From Paenibacillus sp. OK003 (GTDB lineage: Bacteria; Bacillota; Bacilli; Paenibacillales; Paenibacillaceae), in NCBI RefSeq assembly GCF_900109515.1, contig NZ_FOBD01000001.1:124001-188000 (forward strand): a stretch of 64,000 nucleotides of DNA, read 5' to 3'. The translations under genes and the position numbers were made by a program. This document shows, one piece after another, positions 56,103 to 63,321 of the stretch. A model generated the notes under the pieces. The model was not told the origin of the DNA and made no database searches. It saw only the letters and a list, made by a program, of their open reading frames with translations. Position 1 is the stretch's first letter. Each line of letters begins with the position of its first letter.

Positions 56103-56200
56103 TATATGGGGTGTGAATTCAATTTTGATTTCACTTCGAGGTAGTATCTTCATGGAATTAAATGATTCGAAAATGATCTTCGATTAATTCAAAAATGCTC

Positions 56201-56230
56201 GTATATAAAATGCTTGGGAAGCACATATTA
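56201..56230 (+). promoter_or_regulatory. Sigma-G-like promoter for ymfJ
   Basis: GTATA, 18 bases, then CATATTA. Both elements and spacing fit forespore sigma-G. It lies 48 bases before the ymfJ start, in a 175-base spacer that is otherwise AT-rich without other clear features. Confidence 0.55.
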
Positions 56231-56277
56231 CAACTGTTGATTTTAAATCTCATGCGTCAAGCAAAGGAGGATTTATC

Positions 56278-56541
56278 ATGTCAACAGAAAAAACGGTGCT
56301 CACGAGTTTTGACACTTGGAAGAAGTTTTTGGGTGACCGCGTACAGCAAGCAGAGAAGATGGGGATGAACGAAGAAACCATCAACAAACTTGCGTATGAA
56401 ATCGGTGACTTCCTGGATGAGAAAGTAGATCCGGCGAACCCTTCCAACCGGGCATTGAAAGAACTATGGGAAGTCGGCGACGAGGATGAACGTCGTACGA
56501 TTGCGTGCCTGATGGTCAAATTGGCCAAACAAAACGCATAA
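56278..56541 (+). CDS. ymfJ: DUF3243 protein YmfJ
   Basis: An 87-residue protein of the DUF3243 family, unknown function, short and acidic with probable helices (FDTWKKFLGDRVQQAEKMG, then YEIGDFLDEKVDP). It is conserved in spore-forming Bacilli between ymfI and ymfK. The ATG follows AAAGGAGG. The upstream sigma-G-like sites and the terminator behind it suggest a separate, forespore-expressed unit; this is inference. Confidence 0.9.
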   Translation: MSTEKTVLTSFDTWKKFLGDRVQQAEKMGMNEETINKLAYEIGDFLDEKVDPANPSNRALKELWEVGDEDERRTIACLMVKLAKQNA

Positions 56542-56552
56542 GAATACCGATG

Positions 56553-56579
56553 GAAAGCTCCCGAAAGGGGGCTTTTCTC
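56553..56579 (+). terminator. Terminator after ymfJ
   Basis: AAAGCTCCC and GGGGGCTTT pair around a GAAA tetraloop (one G-U), followed by TCTCT. Compact and GAAA-capped, but the T run is weak. Confidence 0.72.
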
Positions 56580-56738
56580 TAATGATTACACATTGATTAC
56601 AGACCTGTTCTTGTAATTCATTTTCTTTTTATATATCATTAACGTGACCCATTTTTAGAAGATATCTCAGATTGTCGTCCAATGGACGCGTTCTGTTACT
56701 GTCGAATAATGTGGAATAATGCTTTACGGGGTGTTTAA

Positions 56739-57506
56739 ATGGAATCTAAACAATGGTATATGGAGTATAAAATACATAAGAACAGACCTGGCCTGTTAGG
56801 GGATATTGCCTCTATGCTGGGGATGCTTGAAGTAAATATATTGACCATCAACGGTGTTGAAGGCAAAACCAGGGGGATGCTGCTGGAATCGGACGATGAC
56901 GAGAAGATCCGTCTGCTGGGTGAAATGCTTGGCAAAGTGAACAGTATAACTGTGTCTGCTCTGCGTCAACCGAAACTGGTTGATATTCTGGCTGTGCGTC
57001 ATGGTCGCTATATTGATCGTGATTCGGATGATCGCAAGACATTTCGTTTTACGCGGGATGAACTTGGGTTACTTGTGGACTTTTTGGGTGAAGTATTCAA
57101 GAGGGAAGGCAATCAAGTCATTGGCTTGCGCGGAATGCCGCGTGTAGGTAAGACGGAATCCATTATTGCAGGCAGCGTATGTGCGATGAAGCGATGGACG
57201 TTTGTTTCCTCCACACTTCTGCGTCAGACCATAAGAAGCCAGATGTCCGAGGACGAATTGAATCCAAACAATGTGTTTATCATTGACGGAATTGTCAGTA
57301 CGATTCGTTCAAGCGAACGGCATTATAATCTGTTACAGGACATTATGACGATGCCAAGCACCAAGGTTATTGAACATCCGGATATTTTTGTGCAGGAGTC
57401 GGAATATGATTTTAACGATTTTGACATTATTATTGAACTGCGCAACAATCCGAATGAAGAAATTATTTATGATACGTTTACGGCCAGCTACACCGACGAA
57501 CTGTAA
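56739..57506 (+). CDS. ymfK: DUF3388 protein YmfK: ACT domain plus P-loop NTPase
   Basis: A 255-residue protein of the DUF3388 family. Residues 8-75 look like an ACT domain (KNRPGLLGDIASMLGMLEV, the usual ligand-binding start), and residues 125-255 contain a Walker A motif GMPRVGKT at 132-139 and a Walker B-like NNVFIIDGI. Together these suggest a ligand-sensing P-loop NTPase. The function is unknown. The ATG follows a weak GGGGTG. The gene is conserved in place between ymfJ and rodZ in Bacilli. It stands as a single gene with gaps of about 160 and 66 bases at its sides. Confidence 0.9.
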   Translation: MESKQWYMEYKIHKNRPGLLGDIASMLGMLEVNILTINGVEGKTRGMLLESDDDEKIRLLGEMLGKVNSITVSALRQPKLVDILAVRHGRYIDRDSDDRKTFRFTRDELGLLVDFLGEVFKREGNQVIGLRGMPRVGKTESIIAGSVCAMKRWTFVSSTLLRQTIRSQMSEDELNPNNVFIIDGIVSTIRSSERHYNLLQDIMTMPSTKVIEHPDIFVQESEYDFNDFDIIIELRNNPNEEIIYDTFTASYTDEL

Positions 57507-57572
57507 CGCTCCGTACGGGATCATGAAATAGATAAGCAACAACCATAGAGATAAACATAAGGAGGAGATGGC

Positions 57573-58598
57573 ATGTCTGAACTGGGTCAGCAGTTAAGAG
57601 AGGCCCGGCTGCAAAAAGGGATGAGTCTTGACGATGTACAGGAAATGACTAAAATTCGCAAGAGGTATTTGGAGGCAATAGAGGCAGGAGACTACAAAGT
57701 GCTGCCTGGTAGCTTCTATGTGCGTGCATTTATCAAAACCTATGCAGAAACGGTGGGACTAAATCCTGATGAGCTGCTGGAGGGACATAAGAAAGATGTA
57801 CCTGCAGAAGAAACGGAAGCAACCATGGAGCCGGTTATTCAAAAACGTTCAAGTCGTCCAGTAGAGCGCAGTAACCGCTGGATGTCTGTTGCGCTGATGT
57901 GGACTTTTCCGATATTAATTCTTGTGCTGTTGTACGTGTATGTGGTGATGAACAAGAATGATTCGGATACACAAGGGCTGGATCAGACGAAGATCACAGA
58001 CAGCCAGCAGCAGCCTCAAGATAAACCGGATGAGCCTACAGATAATGGTCAAGCCTCTAATCCTCCAGTTAACGAATCCGGTAGCGGAGAAACGAATGAA
58101 GGCGAGGCAGGCGGTAACGGTGGCGGAACGGCCGAGGGACAAACTGACGGACAGACGGATGGGCAAACGACGGGTGAAAATGAAGAGAACCCAACGGATA
58201 ATACGCCAGCTTCTGTAACTGTTGCTGAAGACGGAAAATCAGGCAATATTACGAACTTCAAAGTAAACGGCAGTGCAGGGCAGCCTGTGACCGTTACAAT
58301 TAAAGCAACGGGGCATAGTTGGCTGGAAGTATACAAGGGCGAGAACTCTAGTGGAGAAAAGTTGGAGTACGGCAACACCGCTGAGGGAGACAGTTATACT
58401 TTTGAATTGGACAGTGCAGGAATGTACATTAAGTCCGGTTACGCTGCAGCGACCACAATTGAGGTTGCAGGGCAGGTTGTGACAGACGGGAAAGCAACAA
58501 ACCGCATTCGGTTAAGACTTGGTGAGGATACGTCTTCCACAGGTACTGAAGGCACTACGACGAATGAAACAGGAAGCACCGGCACTAGCGGCGAATAA
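57573..58598 (+). CDS. rodZ: Cell-shape protein RodZ (YmfM)
   Basis: RodZ links the MreB cytoskeleton to the elongation machinery. The 341-residue protein has an N-terminal helix-turn-helix (LGQQLREARLQKGMSLDDVQ), one membrane helix (about 103-125), an extracellular low-complexity linker rich in Gly, Asn, Glu, Thr and Gln (about 130-215; TDGQTDGQTTGE) and a C-terminal DUF4115-type domain (NFKVNGSAGQPVTVTIKATG). The ATG follows AAGGAGG. It is 19 nt shy of 40 bases before a small membrane protein gene and precedes the yajQ-pgsA block as in other Bacilli. Confidence 0.93.
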   Translation: MSELGQQLREARLQKGMSLDDVQEMTKIRKRYLEAIEAGDYKVLPGSFYVRAFIKTYAETVGLNPDELLEGHKKDVPAEETEATMEPVIQKRSSRPVERSNRWMSVALMWTFPILILVLLYVYVVMNKNDSDTQGLDQTKITDSQQQPQDKPDEPTDNGQASNPPVNESGSGETNEGEAGGNGGGTAEGQTDGQTDGQTTGENEENPTDNTPASVTVAEDGKSGNITNFKVNGSAGQPVTVTIKATGHSWLEVYKGENSSGEKLEYGNTAEGDSYTFELDSAGMYIKSGYAAATTIEVAGQVVTDGKATNRIRLRLGEDTSSTGTEGTTTNETGSTGTSGE

Positions 58599-58665
58599 CC
58601 AAAGTTTCTGCGGGAGACACTAACCATGTCTTAACTTGCAGTCAACTTTTGGTGAAGTGAGGTGG

Positions 58666-58836
58666 ATGGCTGTGACAGTCAGCTGGATCGTAACAGGTTT
58701 GGGGATCATTGTCAGCCTCCTGGGTTATTACTTGACTCCAACTGCCTGGGGTTACGGAATTTTGGGCTTTGGACTTGCACATGTGCTTCTGGGTGTGCTC
58801 GACATGTTCAGACAGCCTAATCGCAGTCGTTATTAG
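58666..58836 (+). CDS. Small two-helix membrane protein, unknown function
   Basis: A 56-residue protein with two membrane helices (VSWIVTGLGIIVSLLGYYL and GYGILGFGLAHVLLGVLDM) and a basic tail (FRQPNRSRY). ATG 58666 or GTG 58672 could be the start; AGGTGG at 58660-58665 suits the GTG better. The frame is open upstream to 58636 without a ribosome site. It is co-directional behind rodZ and ends at a terminator. I do not recognise the family; the tail suggests a cytoplasmic C-terminus. Confidence 0.8.
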   Translation: MAVTVSWIVTGLGIIVSLLGYYLTPTAWGYGILGFGLAHVLLGVLDMFRQPNRSRY

Positions 58837-58851
58837 AAGGGCAGCCGCACG

Positions 58852-58901
58852 AAAAGCATTTTTGGCAACCATCTCAAGTGGCAGCCAAGAATGCTTTTTT
58901 A
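58852..58901 (+). terminator. Terminator ending the rodZ unit
   Basis: AAAAGCATT pairs with AATGCTTTT and TGGC with GCCA inside, around a loop of about 15 bases, then TTTATTTTG. Confidence 0.85.
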
Positions 58902-58922
58902 TTTTGAAAAATCTCATAAAAT

Positions 58923-58952
58923 TAGACTTTTGCTTGGCGTATCCTCTATAAT
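58923..58952 (+). promoter_or_regulatory. Promoter for yajQ
   Basis: TATAAT at 58947-58952 with a weak -35 (TAGACT) 18 bases upstream. It lies between the rodZ-unit terminator and yajQ, with about 30 nt of leader. Confidence 0.5.
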
Positions 58953-58989
58953 GTTACAGAACATATGATTAACTGAAAGGGTGACTGGT

Positions 58990-59481
58990 TTGAGTTCAGA
59001 AAATTCATTTGATATCGTGTCCAAAATGGACTTGCAGGAATTGACAAATGCCGTTACACAAACGGAAAAGGAAATTGGCACGCGTTATGACTTCAAGGGC
59101 AGCAAGAGCAGTCTGAAACTGGATAAGGATGCGTTAACGATCGTATCTGATGATGAGACCAAACTCAAGGCTGTTATCGATGTGCTTCAATCCAAGATGG
59201 CAAAGCGGGGTTTACCTTTAAAAAACATTGATTATGCAAAAGTGGAGCCAGCTTCTTCAGGTACAGTCCGCCAGCGTTTGAATTTCAAGCAGGGGATTGA
59301 TCAGGATATCGCTAAAAAAATTAATATTTTGATTCGTGACTCCAAGATGAAAGTGAAGAGTCAGATTCAGGGAGATCAGCTCCGGGTAACAGGTAAAAGT
59401 AAAAATGATTTGCAGGCAGTTATGCAGTTATTGAACGGTGCCAATTTGCCTTTGGACCTGCAATATACAAATTTCAAATAA
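58990..59481 (+). CDS. yajQ: YajQ-family nucleotide-binding protein
   Basis: A 163-residue YajQ/DUF520 protein; family members bind nucleotides and in some bacteria the second messenger c-di-GMP. Features are SSENSFDIVSKMDLQELTNA, GTRYDFKGSKSSL and RQRLNFKQGIDQDIAKKIN. I use TTG 58990, which gives the family's usual length and lies 6 bases after AAAGGGTG; GTG 58981 overlaps the ribosome site. Its own promoter and separate position suggest independent regulation. Confidence 0.94.
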   Translation: MSSENSFDIVSKMDLQELTNAVTQTEKEIGTRYDFKGSKSSLKLDKDALTIVSDDETKLKAVIDVLQSKMAKRGLPLKNIDYAKVEPASSGTVRQRLNFKQGIDQDIAKKINILIRDSKMKVKSQIQGDQLRVTGKSKNDLQAVMQLLNGANLPLDLQYTNFK

Positions 59482-59804
59482 TATCTCCTTTTTGTAGCTA
59501 GACGTGTTTTTTGACACTGCAATTGGCGTATATTATACTAAGTGTGCATTGCTGGCAGATAAGCATCAAAGCCCAGTCATCATCGTTTGCTGACTTTGTG
59601 AAAAGCAGTACATCTTCTGAAAGTCACCGGAACGTTTAAAACGGTTTTGCGTTTGAACGGTTGACTTTATTTTTTGCGTTTTTACATAGCGAGAGCACGT
59701 TTAGTGCTGATTGACAGTGAAACTGTAAATTTCATGTTCCGGATGATGAATACGGGATTAAGATGAATGTTTGGAGTAATGGAGGATAAGAGGGAGGGCG
59801 TCTT
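59482..59804 (+). other. Long spacer before pgsA with promoter and structured leader
   Basis: The 323-base gap has a consensus promoter (59511-59539) predicting transcription from about 59546, over 250 nt before pgsA. The leader contains CCGGAACG with a partner CGTTTGAACGG near 59626-59662, followed by a T-rich run (TTTATTTTTTGCG). That resembles an attenuator or the end of a small RNA. No open frame with a ribosome site is evident to me. Confidence 0.5.
59511..59539 (+). promoter_or_regulatory. Consensus vegetative promoter upstream of pgsA
   Basis: TTGACA, exactly 17 bases, then TATACT. The -35 is perfect, and one change separates the -10 from consensus. It is the strongest -35 in the window. 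Confidence 0.82.
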
Positions 59805-60392
59805 GTGAATTTACCCAACCGGATTACGCTTGCACGAATTTGCTTAATCCCTTTTTTGATGGTGTTCCTGCTCGTAGATTTTCCGTTCTATCCAGAACCG
59901 TTGCAATTGGGAAGCTTATCGCTTCCGTATAATCAATTAATTGCTGCTGTCATTTTTATCATTGCAGCAAGTACCGATGGAATTGACGGCTATCTGGCGC
60001 GGAAAAATAATATGGTCACCAATCTGGGGAAATTGCTTGATCCGCTGGCTGACAAGTTGTTGGTTACTGCGGTGCTGATTTCACTTGTGGAAATGGGTAA
60101 GTTGGATTCCTGGATTGCTGTGGTCATTATTAGTCGTGAGTTTGCGGTTACCGGCTTGCGTCAGATTGCATTATTGGATGGTTCGGTTGTTGCGGCAAGT
60201 GCCTGGGGCAAACTGAAGACCGTCGTGCAAATTGTGGCGATTGTGCTGCTGCTGCTGAATAATTTCCCGTTCTCATTCACGGGTATTCACATGGACGTGA
60301 TCGCCGTTTGGGCTGCAGCGATTATTACGATTTGGTCAGGCATTGATTACTTTATCAAAAACAAAAATTTGCTTCATTTATCAAAAGTGTAA
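59805..60392 (+). CDS. pgsA: Phosphatidylglycerophosphate synthase
   Basis: PgsA joins CDP-diacylglycerol to glycerol 3-phosphate, the committed step to phosphatidylglycerol and cardiolipin. The 195-residue membrane protein carries the CDP-alcohol phosphotransferase motif: DGIDGYLARKNN followed by GKLLDPLADKLL, with the Asp residues of the DG(x)2AR(x)8G(x)3D(x)3D pattern. GTG 59805 follows GAGGGAGGG. It uses the product of CdsA encoded about 40 kb upstream here. Confidence 0.96.
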   Translation: MNLPNRITLARICLIPFLMVFLLVDFPFYPEPLQLGSLSLPYNQLIAAVIFIIAASTDGIDGYLARKNNMVTNLGKLLDPLADKLLVTAVLISLVEMGKLDSWIAVVIISREFAVTGLRQIALLDGSVVAASAWGKLKTVVQIVAIVLLLLNNFPFSFTGIHMDVIAVWAAAIITIWSGIDYFIKNKNLLHLSKV

Positions 60393-60435
60393 CGTTTGAG
60401 GTTAAATGGGGAACCAAGAAGAAATCATTTGTACG

Positions 60436-60467
60436 AAGGGCAATAGGAAATCATCCTATTGCCCTTT
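60436..60467 (+). terminator. Hairpin after pgsA
   Basis: AAGGGCAATAGG and CCTATTGCCCTT pair perfectly over 12 bases with a 7-base loop, but only three Ts follow. It may be a weak terminator or a stabilising 3' structure before cinA. Confidence 0.6.
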
Positions 60468-60499
60468 GATCACTCACCACGTGTACAGGAGGATGCTGA

Positions 60500-61756
60500 A
60501 TGAAGGCAGAAATCATTGCAGTTGGCACAGAATTGTTGCTTGGACAAATTGTGAATACCAATGCCCGATATTTATCTCGTGAATTGGCTGCGATCGGGAT
60601 TGACGTATATTTCCAAACGGTGGTTGGTGATAATCTAAATCGACTTAGTGACGCCATTCGCATCGCTCAGAGTCGTGCAGACGTCATTTTATTTTCCGGT
60701 GGCATCGGTCCTACACAGGATGACTTGACCAAGGATGCGATCGCGGCAGTCTTGAACCGCAAGCTGCATACAGATCGAATGGCCATGGACAAAATCGAGA
60801 GTTTCTTCCGAGATCGTAATGTAGACATGACCGAAAACAATCGTCGTCAGGCGATCGTTATAGAGGGCGGGACACCGCTGGCGAACGAAACAGGCCTTGC
60901 CGCAGGAAATGCGATTTCCGACAATGGCAAGCATTATGTAGTGATGCCTGGACCACCGAAAGAGCTGATTCCTATGTTTGAACAGGAAGTTAAGCCTTGG
61001 TTGTTCCAGCATGTACTGACAGAAGAAATGCCGATCTACTCGAAAATGCTGAAGTTTGCAGGAATTGGAGAATCGGCATTGGAAGACAGACTCCTGGATC
61101 TGATTGATACACAGACAGATCCTACCATTGCTCCTTATGCAAGTGAGGGAGAAGTTACGGTACGTGTATCTACAAAGGCTCCAAGTGAGAGTGAGGCGAA
61201 GCTGAAGCTGGATGCAATGGAAGTTCAGATTCGGGAACGATTGCCAGAGCATCTCTACGCGAACGAGGATGTGCCTATAGAGTACACAATTGTAACGATG
61301 ATGTCTGATATGGGTCTGACACTTAGCGCGGCTGAGAGCTGCACAGGAGGGCTCGTCATGCAGAGTCTGACATCAGTCCCTGGCAGTGCGTCGATGCTTA
61401 AGGGCGGAATTGTATGTTACTCCAATGAAATCAAGGAAAAGCTGCTCCATGTCCCGCATGCCTATCTGGAAGGTGAAGATGCACCGGGCGCAGTGAGTCC
61501 AGAAGTCGCCAAAGTGCTGGCAGAGCAGATTCGCATGATTGGGGATGCCGACTTTGGTCTGTCGGTTACAGGTGTAGCGGGACCTGGATATTCTGAACGC
61601 AAACCGCCAGGACTTGTTTTCATCGCTCTGGCAGAGCGTGGTAAAGAGACAGAAATTCATGAACTGCGCATTAATGGCAATCGGGAAACGGTTCGGATCC
61701 GTTCAGCGAAAGCGATTCTTTACCGTTTGTGGCGCAAGCTTGTGGAGTTGGACTAG
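60500..61756 (+). CDS. cinA: Competence/damage-inducible protein CinA
   Basis: The 418 residues combine an N-terminal MoCF-like domain (AEIIAVGTELLLGQIVNTNA, FSGGIGPTQDDLTKDA) and a C-terminal CinA domain (SAAESCTGGLVMQSLTSVPGSA, GVAGPGYSERKPPG). In studied bacteria such proteins hydrolyse ADP-ribose and deamidate nicotinamide mononucleotide, and they are often co-expressed with recA. The ATG follows ACAGGAGG. Here a terminator and a recA promoter with a LexA box lie between cinA and recA, so recA can be induced separately. Confidence 0.95.
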   Translation: MKAEIIAVGTELLLGQIVNTNARYLSRELAAIGIDVYFQTVVGDNLNRLSDAIRIAQSRADVILFSGGIGPTQDDLTKDAIAAVLNRKLHTDRMAMDKIESFFRDRNVDMTENNRRQAIVIEGGTPLANETGLAAGNAISDNGKHYVVMPGPPKELIPMFEQEVKPWLFQHVLTEEMPIYSKMLKFAGIGESALEDRLLDLIDTQTDPTIAPYASEGEVTVRVSTKAPSESEAKLKLDAMEVQIRERLPEHLYANEDVPIEYTIVTMMSDMGLTLSAAESCTGGLVMQSLTSVPGSASMLKGGIVCYSNEIKEKLLHVPHAYLEGEDAPGAVSPEVAKVLAEQIRMIGDADFGLSVTGVAGPGYSERKPPGLVFIALAERGKETEIHELRINGNRETVRIRSAKAILYRLWRKLVELD

Positions 61757-61810
61757 TTCACAGCTCGGATTGCATTTGCCATGGCAAGCAAGTATAATAA
61801 AGGAAGACGG

Positions 61811-61858
61811 AAGAACCGTAAAATCAGGCTTTACAGCCTTGTTTACGGTTCTTTTTTC
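61811..61858 (+). terminator. Terminator after cinA
   Basis: AAGAACCGTAAA pairs with TTTACGGTTCTT, with an inner AGGCT/AGCCT hairpin, then TTTTTCTG. Confidence 0.88.
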
Positions 61859-61911
61859 TGTTTAATGGAAAGTTTCCTTGAGGAAGAGGCGCCTCAGCCT
61901 TCACAAAAAAA

Positions 61912-61925
61912 CGAATGTATGTTCG
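61912..61925 (+). promoter_or_regulatory. LexA (SOS) box of recA
   Basis: CGAATGTATGTTCG differs from the symmetrical Gram-positive consensus CGAACATATGTTCG at two positions. It lies 9 bases ahead of the recA -35 element, so LexA bound here would sit just upstream of polymerase. Confidence 0.75.
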
Positions 61926-61934
61926 AAAAAAAGC

Positions 61935-61963
61935 TTGGCAAACGTGTTAAAACAAGGTATCAT
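61935..61963 (+). promoter_or_regulatory. recA promoter
   Basis: TTGGCA, exactly 17 bases, then TATCAT, with predicted transcription near 61970 and a leader of about 25 nt to the recA start. It follows the LexA box. Confidence 0.75.
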
Positions 61964-61994
61964 TATCTTATAAACAGTAAAGGGTGTGAGCTTA

Positions 61995-63059
61995 TTGTCA
62001 GACCGTCGTGCCGCGCTTGATATGGCGCTCCGTCAAATAGAGAAGCAATTTGGTAAAGGATCCATCATGAAACTGGGTGAGTCGACTCACATGAATGTGG
62101 AAATTATACCCAGCGGTTCCTTGGCTTTGGATATTGCATTAGGAACAGGCGGCTTGCCTAAAGGCCGGATTGTTGAAATATATGGACCTGAATCTTCTGG
62201 TAAAACAACCGTAGCATTGCATGCTATCGCTGAAGTACAAAGAGTGGGTGGACAAGCTGCATTTATCGATGCCGAGCATGCTCTTGACCCACAATACGCA
62301 AGCAAACTGGGTGTTAACATTGACGAATTGCTTCTGTCTCAGCCAGATACGGGTGAGCAAGGGCTTGAAATTGCAGAAGCGCTTGTACGTAGTGGTGCTG
62401 TGGATATTGTCGTTATTGACTCTGTTGCTGCATTGGTACCGAAAGCAGAAATCGAAGGCGAAATGGGTGATTCCCATGTCGGTTTGCAAGCGCGTCTGAT
62501 GTCTCAGGCACTGCGTAAACTGTCTGGTGCAATCAGTAAATCCAAAACGATCGCGATCTTTATCAACCAACTTCGTGAAAAAGTCGGGGTTATGTTTGGT
62601 AACCCAGAAACAACACCTGGTGGTCGTGCCCTGAAATTTTATTCCACGGTGCGTCTGGATGTACGCCGTATTGAGAGTATCAAATCAGGAAATGACATGA
62701 TTGGTAACCGTACGCGTATTAAAGTGGTGAAAAACAAAGTAGCACCTCCGTTTAAACAAGCGGAAGTGGATATCATGTACGGTGAGGGTATATCGAGAGA
62801 AGGCAGTATCATTGACATTGGTACTGAGCTGGACATCGTCAATAAAAGTGGTGCATGGTACTCATACGAAGGCGAGCGTTTAGGACAAGGCCGTGAGAAC
62901 GCGAAGCAGTTCATGAAAGAGCATAAAGATATTGCTGAAATCATTGAACAAAAAATTCGTGTAGCCAGTAACTTGACTACTGCAGTTCCTGCGCCAACTA
63001 GCGAAGAGCAACAAAAAGAAGCAGCAGAAGAACAAGAACTATTTGAAATTAACGAGTAA
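61995..63059 (+). CDS. recA: Recombinase RecA
   Basis: RecA forms the nucleoprotein filament for strand exchange and triggers LexA self-cleavage. The 354-residue protein begins [20 protein letters not shown] and has the Walker [10 protein letters not shown], the [10 protein letters not shown] region, [10 protein letters not shown] (Walker B) and loop 2 ([19 protein letters not shown]). The start is TTG 61995, which gives the usual family N-terminus; GTG 61986 is an upstream alternative close to the AAAGGGTG ribosome site. The C-terminus is acidic ([18 protein letters not shown]), as is usual. Confidence 0.97.
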   Translation: MSDRRAALDMALRQIEKQFGKGSIMKLGESTHMNVEIIPSGSLALDIALGTGGLPKGRIVEIYGPESSGKTTVALHAIAEVQRVGGQAAFIDAEHALDPQYASKLGVNIDELLLSQPDTGEQGLEIAEALVRSGAVDIVVIDSVAALVPKAEIEGEMGDSHVGLQARLMSQALRKLSGAISKSKTIAIFINQLREKVGVMFGNPETTPGGRALKFYSTVRLDVRRIESIKSGNDMIGNRTRIKVVKNKVAPPFKQAEVDIMYGEGISREGSIIDIGTELDIVNKSGAWYSYEGERLGQGRENAKQFMKEHKDIAEIIEQKIRVASNLTTAVPAPTSEEQQKEAAEEQELFEINE

Positions 63060-63171
63060 CCCTCCCTTGTAGGAAGGGCCCTAGAGGGCGTTGCCCCTCT
63101 GAACTCCCAAAGCTTGTCTGATTGAGCTTGGCTCGATCTGGCTTGGGGTATGGTGTGTGCGCTCGCGCTGT

Positions 63172-63253
63172 CCAACAGCCTCTGTCCGAATGGGCAGGGG
63201 CTGTTGGCATGATTACTATTTGTGAGAGGCCGGACATTGTTTCCGGCCTTTTG
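63172..63253 (+). terminator. Two stacked hairpins after recA
   Basis: The first (63172-63207) is a 16-pair stem, CCAACAGCC with GGCTGTTGG continuing inward through three G-U pairs to a GAAT loop. The second (63227-63249) pairs AGGCCGGA with TCCGGCCT and is followed by TTTTGT, a proper terminator. Upstream, 63060-63171 has smaller GC-rich repeats (CCCTT/AAGGG, AGAGGG/CCCTCT) and no open frame I trust. Confidence 0.72.
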
Positions 63254-63321
63254 TATTAGTATCTGATATTTCTTTTGAAATACGTTAAACGTATGAGGTT
63301 TAGATGGAAGGGGAGACCGAC

